A stretch of 64,000 nt of DNA from an uncultured Bacteroidales bacterium (GTDB taxonomy: Bacteria; Bacteroidota; Bacteroidia; Bacteroidales; P3), in NCBI GenBank assembly GCA_947165255.1, contig CAMUZR010000005.1:62001-126000 (forward strand). Direction: 5' to 3'. The notes under the pieces were generated by a model, which saw only the letters and a program-made list of their open reading frames with translations, was not told the origin of the DNA and made no database searches. Position 1 is the first letter of the stretch. Every line of letters starts with the position of its first letter. Shown here piece by piece: positions 9,457-20,803 of the stretch. The translations under genes were made by a program, and so were the position numbers.

Positions 9457-9987
9457 ATGAGAAAAGAACTTAAAGACCAGCTGATCGACCAACTGTGCGA
9501 AGAGATTAAGTCCTACCCCCTTATCTACATTGCTGATATGGGCGGCTTGAACTCTGTGCAGACTAGCAAACTGCGTCGTTCTGCTTTCCGCAAAGAGGTC
9601 AAGTTGGAGGTCGTGAAGAATGCCCTGCTGATTAAGGCTATGGAGCGCACCGGGATGGATTATTCCCAGCTCTTCCCCGTAATCAAGGGCGAGACCGCCA
9701 TAATGCTTTCTAACACCAACAATGCGCCTGCTAAACTCATTAAGGAGTTCCGTACCAACGAGAAGGGTGCTAAGAAACCCATCCTGAAGGGTGCCTATGT
9801 GGAAGAGTGCTTCTATATTGGCGAAGAGCATCTTGATGAACTTGTCAATATCAAGTCCAAGAACGAGCTCATTGCCGACGTGGTTGCCCTGCTGCAGTCG
9901 CCCGTCAAGAACGTTATTTCTCAGTTCCAGTCGGGTGCCAATACCATCACTGGTGTATTGAAAACATTAGAAGAGAAGGCCGAATAG
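9457..9987 (+). CDS. rplJ: 50S ribosomal protein L10
   Basis: This 176-residue protein is L10, which anchors L7/L12 dimers to the ribosome. The N-terminal globular domain (LKDQLIDQLCEEI ... GLNSVQTSKLRRSAF) precedes a C-terminal helix (VKNVISQFQSGANTITGVLKTLEEKAE) that binds L12. It follows rplA by 26 bp and precedes rplL by 88 bp. Confidence 0.97.
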   Translation: MRKELKDQLIDQLCEEIKSYPLIYIADMGGLNSVQTSKLRRSAFRKEVKLEVVKNALLIKAMERTGMDYSQLFPVIKGETAIMLSNTNNAPAKLIKEFRTNEKGAKKPILKGAYVEECFYIGEEHLDELVNIKSKNELIADVVALLQSPVKNVISQFQSGANTITGVLKTLEEKAE

Positions 9988-10075
9988 GTTTTCGCAAAAC
10001 TGGGCCGGACCCCATAAAAAGTCCAAAAAACAAACAAAATTAATTTAGTAAAAACACATTAAAAACAATAAAGTC

Positions 10076-10456
10076 ATGGCAGACATCAAAGCTATTGCTG
10101 AAGAATTAGTAAACTTAACCGTTAAAGAAGTTAAAGAACTCGCTGACGTTCTGAAAGAAGAATATGGTATCGAACCCGCCGCTGCTGCTGTTGCAGTTGC
10201 TGCTACTGGTGCTGCTCCCGCAGCTGCCGCTGAGGAAAAGACCTCCTTCGACGTTATCCTGAAGGGTGTTCCCGATGCTACCAAGAAACTGGCCGTTGTG
10301 AAGGCTGTGAAGGATCTGGCTAGCCTGGGTCTGAAAGAGTCCAAGGAACTCGTTGACGGTGCTCCTAAGACCGTGAAGGAAGGCGTTAGCAAGGACGAGG
10401 CCGACTCTCTGAAGAAGGCTCTCGAAGAGGCTGGTGCTGAAGTCGAGGTTAAATAG
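10076..10456 (+). CDS. rplL: 50S ribosomal protein L7/L12
   Basis: This 126-residue acidic protein has the L12 layout: an N-terminal dimerisation domain, an Ala-rich hinge (residues ~38-58, [20 protein letters not shown]), and the C-terminal factor-binding domain with [20 protein letters not shown]. It is followed by a strong hairpin before rpoB, a likely point of reduced readthrough, as ribosomal proteins are needed in larger amounts than RNA polymerase. Confidence 0.98.
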   Translation: MADIKAIAEELVNLTVKEVKELADVLKEEYGIEPAAAAVAVAATGAAPAAAAEEKTSFDVILKGVPDATKKLAVVKAVKDLASLGLKESKELVDGAPKTVKEGVSKDEADSLKKALEEAGAEVEVK

Positions 10457-10477
10457 TTTGAACCATTCGATTTCTCT

Positions 10478-10518
10478 GAGGAATAGGGCCTCCGGTGCAT
10501 CCGGAGTGCCTATTCCTC
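10478..10518 (+). terminator. Hairpin between rplL and rpoB, probable attenuator
   Basis: GAGGAATAGG pairs with CCTATTCCTC (10 bp). After a 2x2 internal loop CTCCGG pairs with CCGGAG around a TGCAT loop. Only a weak T stretch follows, so partial termination is more likely than full stop. It lies 22 bp after the rplL stop and 136 bp before rpoB. Confidence 0.6.
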
Positions 10519-10653
10519 TTTGCTATGCAACTTTTCTTCTGTGTGAGGACGCAGAGGAATGTTGGGTTCCGACTCTCTATCTCTCGAATTGCCGAGCAGT
10601 AGCACTTATGGCATAGAATTAAAACACACTAGTTCATATTAAAAATAAGTCCC

Positions 10654-13600
10654 TTGGATAACAATCAACCTATTGAAGTAGTAAATTTTGCGTCTGTACA
10701 CAAGTACGAGTACCCTGACTTCCTTGATATTCAGCTCAAGTCGTTTAGAGATTTTTTCCAGATTGAGACGAATCCCGACAACCGTTTGGAGGAGGGTCTG
10801 TATAAGGTATTCAAAGAAAATTTCCCCATATCAGATGCACGTAACAATTTCACGTTAGAGTTTCTTGATTATTTTATCGATCCCCCGCGCTATTCTATTG
10901 AAGAATGTATTGAGCGCGGCCTTACCTACAGCGTTCCGCTAAAGGCTAAGCTGAAACTTTCGTGTAATGACCCAGAGAATGAAGATTTTCAGGCCATTGA
11001 GCAGCCTGTCTATCTGGGCATGATTCCCTATATGACGCCCAAGGGCACTTTCGTAATCAATGGCGCAGAGCGCGTTGTGGTCTCCCAGCTGCACCGTTCT
11101 CCTGGCGTTTTCTTCGGTACTTCATACCACTCCAACGGTACGCAGCTTTATTCGGCCCGTATCATTCCCTTTAAGGGGTCGTGGATGGAGTTCACCACCG
11201 ATATTAACAACGTCATGTATGCCTATATCGACCGTAAGAAGAAACTCCCCATTACTACCCTGTTGAGAGCCATTGGCTACGAGACCGATAAGGACATTTT
11301 GGACATCTTTAACCTGGCTGAAGAGGTGAAGGTGTCTCGTACCAGCCTGAAGAAGGTTTTGGGTAAGCAACTGGCCGCACGTGTTGTTGACTCGTGGACG
11401 GAGGATTTTGTTGACGAGGATACCGGTGAGGTCGTCTCAATGGAACGTACTGATACCGTTATCGAGCGCGATAAGGAGCTTACCGAAGATGATATTGAAA
11501 AGATTCTGCAACTCGATGTCAAGTCCATCCTGGTGAAAGTAGAGGATCGCGACGGCATCGACTATTCAGTCATTTATAATACCCTGAAGAAAGATACTTC
11601 TAACAACTCGAAAGAGGCTGTTGAATATATCTATCGTCAGCTGCGTAACGCCGAACCCCCAGATGAAGAAACGGCTCGCGGCATTATTGAGAAGCTTTTC
11701 TTCTCTGATAAGCGCTATGACCTAGGCGACGTTGGACGTTACCGTATTAATACTAAGTTGGGTTTGGATATTCCTGACACTACCCGTGTCCTCACCCAGA
11801 CCGACATTACCGAGATTATTAAATATTTGATTCAGCTGATTAACCAGAAGGCTGAGGTGGACGATATTGACCATTTGTCGAACCGCCGTGTCCGCACTTC
11901 GGGTGAGCAGCTTTACAATCAGTTTGGCGTGGGTCTAGCTCGTATGGCCCGCACCATTCGCGAGCGTATGAATGTGCGTGATAACGAGGTGTTCACTCCT
12001 ACCGAACTGATCAACGCTAAGACCCTTTCGTCGGTTATTAACTCGTTCTTCGGCACGAACCAGCTGTCGCAGTTTATGGACCAGACTAACCCGCTGGCCG
12101 AGGTGACGCACAAGCGCCGTATTTCGGCTTTGGGTCCTGGCGGTCTGTCGCGTGAACGTGCTGGTTTTGAAGTGCGTGACGTGCACTATACGCATTATGG
12201 GCGTCTGTGTACTATTGAGACGCCCGAAGGACCTAACATCGGTCTTATCTCTTCGTTGGCTGTCTATGCCCGCATCAACGAGTTGGGCTTCATTGAGACG
12301 CCTTATCGCCGCGTGGTCAATGGCCGCGTGATGATGGACGAGGACCCCGAGTACTACACCGCAGAACGTGAGGAGAACAAGACAGTGGCTCAGGCGACCA
12401 CTAAGATGGACGAGGAGGGCAACATTATTGAAACCCGCGTCAAGGCCCGTAACCAGGCTGATTTCCCCATCGTGACTCCAGAGGAGATTGACCTTATGGA
12501 CTTGGGTTCGAACCAGATTGCTTCGATTGCTGCTTCACTCATTCCTTTCTTGGAGCACGACGATGCTAACCGTGCCCTGATGGGTTCTAACATGATGCGC
12601 CAGGCCGTGCCGCTGCTCAATCCCGAGATTCCCATTGTCGGTACGGGCATTGAGAAGTCAGTGGCTGAGGACAGCCGAGTGCTGCTGAACTCGCTAGGCG
12701 ACGGCGTGGTGGAATATGTCGACTCTACGAAGATTGTCATCCGCCATAACCGTACCGAGAAGGAGCGTTTGGTTTCCTTTGACGATGATATTCACGAATA
12801 CAAACTCACCCGCTACCAGCGCACGAACCACTCAACTTCGATTAATCTTCGCCCCATCGTCCGCAAAGGCGATAAGGTGAAGAAGGGCCAGGTGCTCTGT
12901 GAGGGTTATGCCACTCAGGGCGGTGAACTGGCTCTGGGCCGCAATATGATGGTTGCCTTCATGCCCTGGAAGGGATATAACTTTGAGGATGCTGTGGTGA
13001 TTTCAGAGCGCGTGGTGCGCGAGGATATCTTCACTTCTGTTCATGTGGAGGAATATACTTTGGAGGTGCGCGAGACCAAACGTGGTCCCGAGGAACTGAC
13101 CCGCGATATTCCTAATGTGAGCAGCGATGCCACGAAGGACCTGGATGAGAACGGTATTATCCGTATCGGCGCCGAGGTGAAGGAAGGCGACATCCTTATT
13201 GGTAAGATCACCCCGAAGGGTGAGTCCGACCCCACCCCAGAGGAGAAACTGCTTCGTGCTATCTTTGGCGATAAGGCCGGCGACGTGAAGGACGCTTCGC
13301 TCAAAGTGCCTCCTTCGGTACGCGGTGTCGTTATCGACAAGAAGCTTTTTGCCAAGATTATCCGAGACCGCAAGCAGCGTGCCCGTGAGAAGGAACTGTT
13401 GGCTAAACCTGAGGAAGAATATAATAACGAGCTTAATGAGCTGAAGGAAAAACTGGTGGATCGCCTGCTTATCATCTTGGCTGGTAAGACCTCCAACGGT
13501 GTCTATACCAACCACAAAGAGGAGCTTATCCCCAAGAAGGCTAAGTTTACCTCGAAGGCGTTGAAGGCAATCGACTATACCGAGGTCAGTCCGAATAAGT

Positions 13601-14460
13601 GGACTTCCGATAAGGACACTAACAACCTCATTAAGGACTTGTTGAACAATTATAATATTAAGAATCGCGAGATTAATGGACGTTTCACCCGTAACAAGTT
13701 TGCCCTGACGGTTGGTGACGACCTGCCCACTGGAATTGTGCAGATGGCCAAGGTGTACATCGCCATGAAGCGTAAGCTTCGTATCGGTGACAAGATGTCT
13801 GGCCGCCACGGTAATAAGGGTATTGTTTCGAAGATTGTCCGTGCAGAGGATATGCCTTTCTTGGCCGACGGTACTCCCGTAGACATCGTGCTGAATCCTC
13901 TTGGTGTGCCTTCGCGAATGAACTTGGGTCAGATTTACGAGACAGTGCTGGGATGGGCAGGAAAGAAACTTAACAAGCGTTTTAAGACCCCCATCTTCGA
14001 CGGTGCCACTCTTGAACAGATCAATGGTTATATGCGAGAGGCCGGGCTGCCCGAGAATGGCCGCACATATCTCTATGATGGTGAGACTGGCGACCGTTTC
14101 GACCAGCCAGCCACGGTCGGATATATCTATATGCTGAAGCTGCACCACATGATTGACGACAAGATGCATGCCCGTAGCATAGGTCCCTACTCCCTCATAA
14201 CTCAGCAGCCCCTTGGCGGTAAGGCCAACTTCGGCGGTCAGCGTTTCGGTGAGATGGAGGTATGGGCACTGGAGGCCTTTGGCGCTTCGCACGTGCTGCA
14301 GGAGGTTCTCACCGTCAAGTCCGACGACGTCATGGGTCGTGCAAAGGCTTATGAGGCAATCGTTAAAGGCGACAATATGCCTGTTCCAGGCATTCCGGAG
14401 TCTTTCAATGTGTTGGTTCACGAGCTCCGCGGCTTAGGCTTAGAGGTAACTTTTGATTAA
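10654..14460 (+). CDS. rpoB: DNA-directed RNA polymerase subunit beta
   Basis: This 1268-residue protein is a full-length beta subunit of Bacteroidota type ([17 protein letters not shown] near the N-terminus, [20 protein letters not shown] at the end). The rifampicin region reads [32 protein letters not shown] and has the usual sensitive residues. The start is TTG at 10654: the frame closes at a TAG at 10630-10632 and no ATG or GTG lies between. The next in-frame Met would remove conserved sequence. It is followed by rpoC after 69 bp. Confidence 0.97.
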   Translation: MDNNQPIEVVNFASVHKYEYPDFLDIQLKSFRDFFQIETNPDNRLEEGLYKVFKENFPISDARNNFTLEFLDYFIDPPRYSIEECIERGLTYSVPLKAKLKLSCNDPENEDFQAIEQPVYLGMIPYMTPKGTFVINGAERVVVSQLHRSPGVFFGTSYHSNGTQLYSARIIPFKGSWMEFTTDINNVMYAYIDRKKKLPITTLLRAIGYETDKDILDIFNLAEEVKVSRTSLKKVLGKQLAARVVDSWTEDFVDEDTGEVVSMERTDTVIERDKELTEDDIEKILQLDVKSILVKVEDRDGIDYSVIYNTLKKDTSNNSKEAVEYIYRQLRNAEPPDEETARGIIEKLFFSDKRYDLGDVGRYRINTKLGLDIPDTTRVLTQTDITEIIKYLIQLINQKAEVDDIDHLSNRRVRTSGEQLYNQFGVGLARMARTIRERMNVRDNEVFTPTELINAKTLSSVINSFFGTNQLSQFMDQTNPLAEVTHKRRISALGPGGLSRERAGFEVRDVHYTHYGRLCTIETPEGPNIGLISSLAVYARINELGFIETPYRRVVNGRVMMDEDPEYYTAEREENKTVAQATTKMDEEGNIIETRVKARNQADFPIVTPEEIDLMDLGSNQIASIAASLIPFLEHDDANRALMGSNMMRQAVPLLNPEIPIVGTGIEKSVAEDSRVLLNSLGDGVVEYVDSTKIVIRHNRTEKERLVSFDDDIHEYKLTRYQRTNHSTSINLRPIVRKGDKVKKGQVLCEGYATQGGELALGRNMMVAFMPWKGYNFEDAVVISERVVREDIFTSVHVEEYTLEVRETKRGPEELTRDIPNVSSDATKDLDENGIIRIGAEVKEGDILIGKITPKGESDPTPEEKLLRAIFGDKAGDVKDASLKVPPSVRGVVIDKKLFAKIIRDRKQRAREKELLAKPEEEYNNELNELKEKLVDRLLIILAGKTSNGVYTNHKEELIPKKAKFTSKALKAIDYTEVSPNKWTSDKDTNNLIKDLLNNYNIKNREINGRFTRNKFALTVGDDLPTGIVQMAKVYIAMKRKLRIGDKMSGRHGNKGIVSKIVRAEDMPFLADGTPVDIVLNPLGVPSRMNLGQIYETVLGWAGKKLNKRFKTPIFDGATLEQINGYMREAGLPENGRTYLYDGETGDRFDQPATVGYIYMLKLHHMIDDKMHARSIGPYSLITQQPLGGKANFGGQRFGEMEVWALEAFGASHVLQEVLTVKSDDVMGRAKAYEAIVKGDNMPVPGIPESFNVLVHELRGLGLEVTFD

Positions 14461-14529
14461 TTCAGAATTAAGTTTTCAGTAACACACTCTGTTCTTAGTT
14501 CTTAATTCTTAATTGATAATAATAATAAG

Positions 14530-17500
14530 ATGGCTTTTAAACAAGATTCACAGATAAGGAATGATTTCAATTCGATAACCGTTAGTCTGGCTTCCCCCGA
14601 GTCGATTAAGAAGCGCTCGTATGGCGAGGTGACTAAGCCTGAGACTATCAACTATCGTACCTATAAGCCCGAGCGTGACGGTCTATTCTGCGAGAGAATT
14701 TTCGGACCCACCCGCGACTGGGAGTGCCACTGCGGCAAATATAAGCGCATCAGATATAAGGGTATTGTCTGCGACCGATGCGGCGTAGAGGTTACCGAGA
14801 AGAAGGTACGTCGCGAACGTATGGGTCATATTGAACTCTGCGTCCCAGTGGCTCATATTTGGTTCTTCCGCACCCTTCCCAACAAGATTGGTACCCTGCT
14901 GAATATTCCGAGCAAGAAATTGGAGCAGGTTATCTATTATGAGAAGTATATCGTACTTCAAGCTGGTAAGGCTACATTAAATGAAATGCCTGTGCAGAAA
15001 CTTGACCTCCTGGCTGAGGAAGAGTACTATGCCATTCGTGAAAATCTACCTGAGGGAAACGACCAGTTGGAGGATTCCGATCCCGACAAATTCATCGTTG
15101 GAACTGGCTCAGAGGCTCTTTATAAGTTGCTTTGCAACCTTGACCTTGACCAGATTAGTTACGAACTCCGTGACCGTGCCTCGAAAGAAACTTCTAACCA
15201 GCGTAAGCAGGAAGCACTGAAACGCCTGAATGTGGTAGAATCGTTCCGTGAGAGTCGAAAGAACATGCAGGCTCGTGGTATGGACAACCGCCCTGAGTGG
15301 ATGATAATGACTATTATCCCGGTTATTCCTCCCGAACTCCGTCCTCTCGTTCCTCTGGATGGCGGCCGTTTCGCTACCTCTGATATTAACGAGCTCTACC
15401 GTCGTGTTATCATTCGTAACAACCGTCTAAAGAGATTGTTCGAAATTAAGGCTCCTGAAGTTATCATGCGTAATGAGAAGCGTATGCTGCAAGAGGCAGT
15501 CGATTCTCTGTTCGACAACAGCCGCAAGGTTTCTAGCGTTCGTTCGGACAATAACCGCTCCCTCAAGTCCCTCTCAGATTCGCTGAAAGGTAAGCAGGGT
15601 CGCTTCCGTCAGAATTTGCTAGGTAAGCGTGTTGACTATTCTGGCCGCTCGGTTATCGTCGTAGGCCCCGAGCTGAAGATGCACGAGTGCGGCCTGCCTA
15701 AGGACATGGCCAGCGAGCTTTTTAAACCGTTTATTATCCGCAAACTCCTTGAGCGTGGTTTGGTAAAGACTGTAAAATCGGCCAAACGCGTTGTCGACCG
15801 TAAAGACCCCGTCGTTTGGGAAATTCTCGAAAATATTCTGAAGGGTCACCCCATACTTCTCAACCGTGCACCAACCCTGCACCGTTTGGGTATTCAGGCA
15901 TTCCAGCCTAAGTTGGTTGAGGGAAAGGCAATCCGCCTCCACCCACTGGTTTGTACTGGTTTTAATGCCGACTTTGACGGTGACCAGATGGCAGTCCATG
16001 TTCCTCTAGGCAACGCAGCTGTCCTTGAGGCACAGATCCTTATGCTCTCTACCCACAATATTCTTAACCCTGCCAATGGTGCTCCTATCGCTGTGCCTTC
16101 TCAGGACATGGTGCTGGGTCTGTATTACATGACCAAACCCCGCTATTCCACTGCTACAGAACCTGTGAAGGGTGAGGGCTATCGTTTCTACTCTGCAGAA
16201 GAGGTGATTATTGCCTATAACGAGAAACGAGTGTCCCTCAATGCTTGTATTAGTTGCCGAATCGACAATCAGGGTCGCGATGAATATGACTATATCAAGA
16301 CCGATAAGACCTTCATGGAGGTCATTAAGGACAAGGATGGCAACCTGCTTACCGACCGCGATTGCTCCAATGCCGAAGAGGAGGCTGAACGCAGCCGCAC
16401 GGAGTATGAAATCCGACGTGATGGTGAAGGTAACCCCATTCTTGATGCTAACGGACACTATATTAAAACCGACCGAATCCGCACCACGGTGGGTCGTGTG
16501 ATATTCAACGAGGTGGTTCCACAGGTTTATGGCTATGTCAACCAGGTGTTGGGCAAGAAGTCGCTGCGTAACATTATCGGTGACCTCTTCACTACTTGTG
16601 GCAATGCCGTTACCGCTATTTTCCTCGACGATATTAAGCACATGGGATACCGTCAGGCATTTCGTGGCGGCCTTTCGTTCAACCTTGGCGACGTGCTGAT
16701 TCCTCCTCAGAAGGAAGAGCTTATCTCTAAAGCGAACGAAGAGGTTGAAGAGGTGCTCGGCCAATATGCCATGGGTCTGATTACCAATAATGAACGTTAT
16801 AACCACGTTATTGATATTTGGACGAATACTAATAATCGCCTCACCGAGACCCTCATGCGCCAATTGAAGGCCGATAACCAAGGTTTCAACCCCATCTTTA
16901 TGATGTACGATTCTGGTGCTCGTGGTAGTAAGGAACAGATTCGTCAGCTCTCCGGTATGCGCGGACTGATGGCTAAGCCTCAGAAAGCAGGTGCTGCTGG
17001 TAACGAAATTATTGAGAACCCCATTCTCTCTAACTTTAAAGAAGGCCTTTCGGTGTTGGAGTACTTCATTTCTACTCACGGCGCCCGTAAGGGTCTTGCC
17101 GATACCGCTCTGAAAACGGCTGACGCTGGTTACCTTACCCGTCGTTTGGTTGATGTGGCGCATGATGTCATCATCACTACTGAGGACTGTGGCACCCTCC
17201 GCGGTCTTCCTACAACGGCATTGAAAAAAGGCGATGATGTAGTAGTCACCTTGGCTCAGAAGATACTGGGCCGTACTTCTGTCCACGACATTTATCATCC
17301 TCATACAGGTGAACTTATTGCTCATGCTGGCGAAGAACTCACCGAAGAAATATGCAAGGCTATTGAGGATTCTCCCATCGAGGAGGTCGAGATTCGCTCC
17401 GTTCTCACCTGCGAGGCTAAACATGGTGTGTGTGCCAAGTGCTACGGCCGTAACCTTGCAACAGGCAAAATGGTTCAGAAGGGTGAGTCTGTCGGCGTTA

Positions 17501-18999
17501 TTGCAGCTCAGGCTATTGGTGAGCCCGGTACTCAGCTTACCCTCCGTACATTCCACGTTGGTGGTGTGGCCGGTGGCAATATTGGTACTAATAATAGTAT
17601 TGTGGCCAAGTATGAGGGTCGCCTCGAGATTGACGAACTCCGTGCTATACCCTATACCGACAACGATGGTAGCAGCTACCATATTGTTATGGGTCGTTCC
17701 GCGGAGATGCGCATCGTAGACGAGAATACTCAGGTCACCCTTTCCACTGCTCTGTTACCCTATGGATCCCATTTGTTCAAAATGCCCGGCGAGCACGTGG
17801 CTAAAAATGACAATATTGCTGAATGGGATCCCTACAACGCAGTCATTATGTCGGATGTTGCCGGTCGCGTCAATTTCGAAAACGTTATCGAGAATGTCAC
17901 CTTCCGTGTCGAGTCTGACTCTCAGACCGGTCTTCAAGATAAGGTGGTTATCGAGTCCCGTCAGCGTACTAAGAACCCAACCCTGAATATTGTAGATGAT
18001 GAAGGCAATGTCCTCAAGGTTTACGACTTGCCTGTAAGCGCCCACATCGGTGTCGAACAGGGGCAGCAGTTGAAAGCCGGTGACGTAATGGTAAAAATCC
18101 CGCGTAGTTTCGGTAAGGCTGGTGATATCACGGGTGGTCTGCCTCGTGTTACTGAGCTCTTCGAGGCCCGTAACCCCTCCGACCCTGCCATCGTGGCCGA
18201 AATTGACGGTATTGTTTCTATCGAGAAAAAGCTCAAACGAAACAACCGTCAGGTCACCATCACTAGCAAAACTGGCGAGCAACGTTCCTATCTGATTCCT
18301 ACCTCGAAACAGATTCTGGCTCAGGACAGCGACTATGTGAAAGCAGGTACCCCACTTTCAGACGGTGCTATCACTCCTGCCGACATTCTCGCTATCAAGG
18401 GTCCAATGAAGGTTCAGGAATATATTGTCAACGAGGTTCAGGAAGTTTATCGTCTTCAGGGTGTTACCATTAACGATAAGCACTTTGAAGTTATTGTCCG
18501 CCAGATGATGCGAAAAGTGCAGATTGAAGACCCCGGCGATACTCGTTACCTCGAAGGTGAGCTTGTCAACAAAATTGATTTCCATGAGACGAACGATGCC
18601 ATCTTTGGCATGAAGGTTGTGGAAGATAGTGGCGACAGCGAGAACCTGCGCAATGGTCAGATTATCACTGCCCGTCAGCTGCGTGACGAAAATTCTCTCT
18701 TACGTCGTCAGGACAAGACTCTTGTTACAGCCCGCGATGCCAAACCGGCAACCTCCAAACAAATTCTTCAGGGTATCACCCGTGCATCATTGCAGACCAA
18801 GAGCTTTATTTCGGCTGCATCCTTCCAGGAAACAACCAAGGTGCTTACTGAGGCTGCAATCAATGCCCGTCGCGACTTCCTTGAGGGCATGAAGGAAAAC
18901 GTTATCGTCGGCCACCTGATTCCTGCTGGTACCGGCTTGCGCGAATATGAGAATCTTGTCGTTGGCAATATCAACGAATTGGAAAATGCTAACAAATAA
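14530..18999 (+). CDS. rpoC: DNA-directed RNA polymerase subunit beta'
   Basis: This 1489-residue protein is complete. It has the N-terminal zinc ribbon ([20 protein letters not shown], residues ~70-90) and the catalytic Mg motif [12 protein letters not shown] (~478). The trigger-loop region and the second Zn site (CGTLRG with [15 protein letters not shown]) are also present. It seems somewhat longer than Bacteroides beta' proteins I know. A charged, Asp/Glu-rich stretch at residues ~579-649 (16267-16480) looks like an inserted loop. It forms an operon with rpoB; a DUF3467 gene starts 19 bp later. Confidence 0.97.
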   Translation: MAFKQDSQIRNDFNSITVSLASPESIKKRSYGEVTKPETINYRTYKPERDGLFCERIFGPTRDWECHCGKYKRIRYKGIVCDRCGVEVTEKKVRRERMGHIELCVPVAHIWFFRTLPNKIGTLLNIPSKKLEQVIYYEKYIVLQAGKATLNEMPVQKLDLLAEEEYYAIRENLPEGNDQLEDSDPDKFIVGTGSEALYKLLCNLDLDQISYELRDRASKETSNQRKQEALKRLNVVESFRESRKNMQARGMDNRPEWMIMTIIPVIPPELRPLVPLDGGRFATSDINELYRRVIIRNNRLKRLFEIKAPEVIMRNEKRMLQEAVDSLFDNSRKVSSVRSDNNRSLKSLSDSLKGKQGRFRQNLLGKRVDYSGRSVIVVGPELKMHECGLPKDMASELFKPFIIRKLLERGLVKTVKSAKRVVDRKDPVVWEILENILKGHPILLNRAPTLHRLGIQAFQPKLVEGKAIRLHPLVCTGFNADFDGDQMAVHVPLGNAAVLEAQILMLSTHNILNPANGAPIAVPSQDMVLGLYYMTKPRYSTATEPVKGEGYRFYSAEEVIIAYNEKRVSLNACISCRIDNQGRDEYDYIKTDKTFMEVIKDKDGNLLTDRDCSNAEEEAERSRTEYEIRRDGEGNPILDANGHYIKTDRIRTTVGRVIFNEVVPQVYGYVNQVLGKKSLRNIIGDLFTTCGNAVTAIFLDDIKHMGYRQAFRGGLSFNLGDVLIPPQKEELISKANEEVEEVLGQYAMGLITNNERYNHVIDIWTNTNNRLTETLMRQLKADNQGFNPIFMMYDSGARGSKEQIRQLSGMRGLMAKPQKAGAAGNEIIENPILSNFKEGLSVLEYFISTHGARKGLADTALKTADAGYLTRRLVDVAHDVIITTEDCGTLRGLPTTALKKGDDVVVTLAQKILGRTSVHDIYHPHTGELIAHAGEELTEEICKAIEDSPIEEVEIRSVLTCEAKHGVCAKCYGRNLATGKMVQKGESVGVIAAQAIGEPGTQLTLRTFHVGGVAGGNIGTNNSIVAKYEGRLEIDELRAIPYTDNDGSSYHIVMGRSAEMRIVDENTQVTLSTALLPYGSHLFKMPGEHVAKNDNIAEWDPYNAVIMSDVAGRVNFENVIENVTFRVESDSQTGLQDKVVIESRQRTKNPTLNIVDDEGNVLKVYDLPVSAHIGVEQGQQLKAGDVMVKIPRSFGKAGDITGGLPRVTELFEARNPSDPAIVAEIDGIVSIEKKLKRNNRQVTITSKTGEQRSYLIPTSKQILAQDSDYVKAGTPLSDGAITPADILAIKGPMKVQEYIVNEVQEVYRLQGVTINDKHFEVIVRQMMRKVQIEDPGDTRYLEGELVNKIDFHETNDAIFGMKVVEDSGDSENLRNGQIITARQLRDENSLLRRQDKTLVTARDAKPATSKQILQGITRASLQTKSFISAASFQETTKVLTEAAINARRDFLEGMKENVIVGHLIPAGTGLREYENLVVGNINELENANK

Positions 19000-19018
19000 T
19001 TCTTAGAATTCCTTATCT

Positions 19019-19333
19019 ATGGCTAACAATAATAAACAGGATATTAAACTCAACATTGAACCTGAAGTGGCGAAAGGAATGTATAGTAATCTTGCTGTCA
19101 TATCCCACACCCCAGCCGAAATCGTTCTCGACTTCGCTCAGATGCTTCCCGGCTCAAATGATGCCCATATCCGTTCCCGCGTCATCATGAATCCCATTCA
19201 TGCTAAGCGGCTACTCAATGCTCTGGCTGATAATATCCAGAAGTACGAGCACAATTTTGGCACCATTACTGAACCCCGCGCCCCTGTCCCAGAGGGCGAT
19301 ACTGTCCCCTATGACATCCTAGGTAAAGCTTAA
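19019..19333 (+). CDS. DUF3467 domain-containing protein
   Basis: This 104-residue protein matches the small DUF3467 family (LNIEPEVAKGMYSNLAVISH, EIVLDFAQMLPG, SRVIMNPIHAKRLLNALADNI). It has no signal peptide, membrane helix or known catalytic motif. It starts 19 bp after rpoC, so it is probably the last gene of the rpoBC transcript, a position I believe is common in Bacteroidota. That linkage hints at a role near transcription, but the function is unknown. Confidence 0.9.
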   Translation: MANNNKQDIKLNIEPEVAKGMYSNLAVISHTPAEIVLDFAQMLPGSNDAHIRSRVIMNPIHAKRLLNALADNIQKYEHNFGTITEPRAPVPEGDTVPYDILGKA

Positions 19334-19349
19334 TAATTTGTTTAGGTTA

Positions 19350-19398
19350 TAATCCCCAATAAACTATGAGAAAACGTGGTTTTTTGGGGATTTTTTAG
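19350..19398 (+). terminator. Terminator after the rpoBC-DUF3467 unit
   Basis: AATCCCCAA pairs with TTGGGGATT, with an inner AAAAC/GTTTT stem, and a T run follows. It closes the ribosomal/RNA polymerase transcript just before the MBOAT gene. The long interior makes its efficiency uncertain. Confidence 0.6.
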
Positions 19399-19405
19399 GC
19401 ACATT

Positions 19406-20797
19406 ATGCTATTTAATTCCATAGAATATGCCTTTTTTCTGCCAATAGTTTTTGTATTGTATTGGCTTCTATCTGGTCGTTACAAGATACAAAATATATT
19501 GTTATTGGTTTCGAGTTATCTTTTTTATGGTTGGTGGGATTGGCGCTTTTTGGTGTTAATAGCTTTCACATCGTTTTGTAGCTGGGGTAGTGGCCTTATG
19601 ATACAAAACAGTAAGAGGTCTAAAGGTTGGTTGGCAGCTAATATTGTTGTAAATTTACTGATTCTAGCACTATTCAAATACTATAATTTCTTTATCACAT
19701 CCTTTGCCGATTTATTTCACCTGCAGTGCAATTCTTTATTGCTTAATATTGTTCTCCCTGTAGGTATTAGTTTCTACACTTTTCAAGCTCTTAGCTATAG
19801 TATTGATGTCTATAGACATAAGATTGAGCCTACTCGAGATATTATCGTTTTTTTTACTTATGTCAGTTTTTTTCCCCAACTTGTTGCTGGTCCAATCGAG
19901 CGTGCCACTAACCTCTTACCACAGTTTCTTGCTCCACGTTGCTTTAACTGTGAAGAGGCTTTCGATGGTCTACGGCGCATCCTTTGGGGACTTTTTAAGA
20001 AAATCGTAATTGCCGACAATTGTGCTATGTATGTCGACTATGTATGGCAAACATATTCATATCATAATGGTAGTACTGTACTTTTAGCTGCAATTCTTTT
20101 TTCCTTTCAAATCTATTGCGATTTCTCTGGTTATAGCGATATAGCTATTGGGAGTGCACGACTTTTCGGAATCCGTCTAAAAGACAATTTCCGTATGCCT
20201 TATTTGTCACGCTCAGTAGCAGAATTTTGGAAACGATGGCATATTTCTCTTAATACTTGGTTTGTTGATTATGTATACATTCCGTTAGGGGGTAGCCGTC
20301 ATGGGCAGTATAGAACTATTGTTAACACATTTGCCATTTTTTTGCTTAGTGGTTTATGGCATGGGGCCAATTGGACCTTTGTTCTGTGGGGTGTCTATAG
20401 TGCCTTTTTGTTTGTCCCACTTATGTTACTTGGTAAAACAAAAAAATACCATGGTGTGCCTAAATGGCAAGAGCTGCCCCAGATCATACTTACTTTTTGT
20501 TTAGTGGCAATAGGCTGGATAATATTTAGGGCTCCAAATATTGAGAACGCATGGGAATTCTTCACGGCATTGTTTAATCATCCTTTTACTGCTCCTATGA
20601 TGCGAGTGGGTCTGAAACGTATATTGGTTATGGTATCCCTACTTATTGTCGTTGAATGGTTTATGCGCCATCGAGAACATGCCCTGGACATCGCCCATTT
20701 CCCTGCAGTTATCCGTTATTTGATTTACTATGCCCTTATTCTCCTCATATTAGAATATGGTGCAGACAGTCAATCCTTTATTTATTTCCAATTCTAA
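19406..20797 (+). CDS. MBOAT family O-acyltransferase (AlgI-like)
   Basis: This ~463-residue integral membrane protein belongs to the membrane-bound O-acyltransferase family, which transfers acyl groups to surface glycans or other extracytoplasmic acceptors. The start MLFNSIEYAFFLPIVFVLYW is typical of AlgI/DltB-like members. The segment FWKRWHISLNTWFVDYVYIPLGG and the conserved His in SGLWHGANWTF (~residue 310) are present. About ten hydrophobic spans can be seen. An in-frame GTG at 19376 would add ten residues inside the terminator and is rejected in favour of the ATG at 19406. It is paired with the downstream gene, 6 bp away, which may carry the second half of the transfer reaction. Confidence 0.9.
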   Translation: MLFNSIEYAFFLPIVFVLYWLLSGRYKIQNILLLVSSYLFYGWWDWRFLVLIAFTSFCSWGSGLMIQNSKRSKGWLAANIVVNLLILALFKYYNFFITSFADLFHLQCNSLLLNIVLPVGISFYTFQALSYSIDVYRHKIEPTRDIIVFFTYVSFFPQLVAGPIERATNLLPQFLAPRCFNCEEAFDGLRRILWGLFKKIVIADNCAMYVDYVWQTYSYHNGSTVLLAAILFSFQIYCDFSGYSDIAIGSARLFGIRLKDNFRMPYLSRSVAEFWKRWHISLNTWFVDYVYIPLGGSRHGQYRTIVNTFAIFLLSGLWHGANWTFVLWGVYSAFLFVPLMLLGKTKKYHGVPKWQELPQIILTFCLVAIGWIIFRAPNIENAWEFFTALFNHPFTAPMMRVGLKRILVMVSLLIVVEWFMRHREHALDIAHFPAVIRYLIYYALILLILEYGADSQSFIYFQF

Positions 20798-20803
20798 CTT
20801 TTT

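Noticed and set aside
13003-14421. 472-codon minus-strand frame opposite rpoB
   Set aside because: Shadow of rpoB; no independent start signals or protein-family resemblance.
16006-17682. 558-codon minus-strand frame opposite rpoC
   Set aside because: Shadow of rpoC; the plus strand carries the catalytic [12 protein letters not shown] region and zinc sites.
19376-19405. GTG start for the MBOAT protein
   Set aside because: It lies within the terminator hairpin; the ATG at 19406 gives the family-typical MLFNS start.
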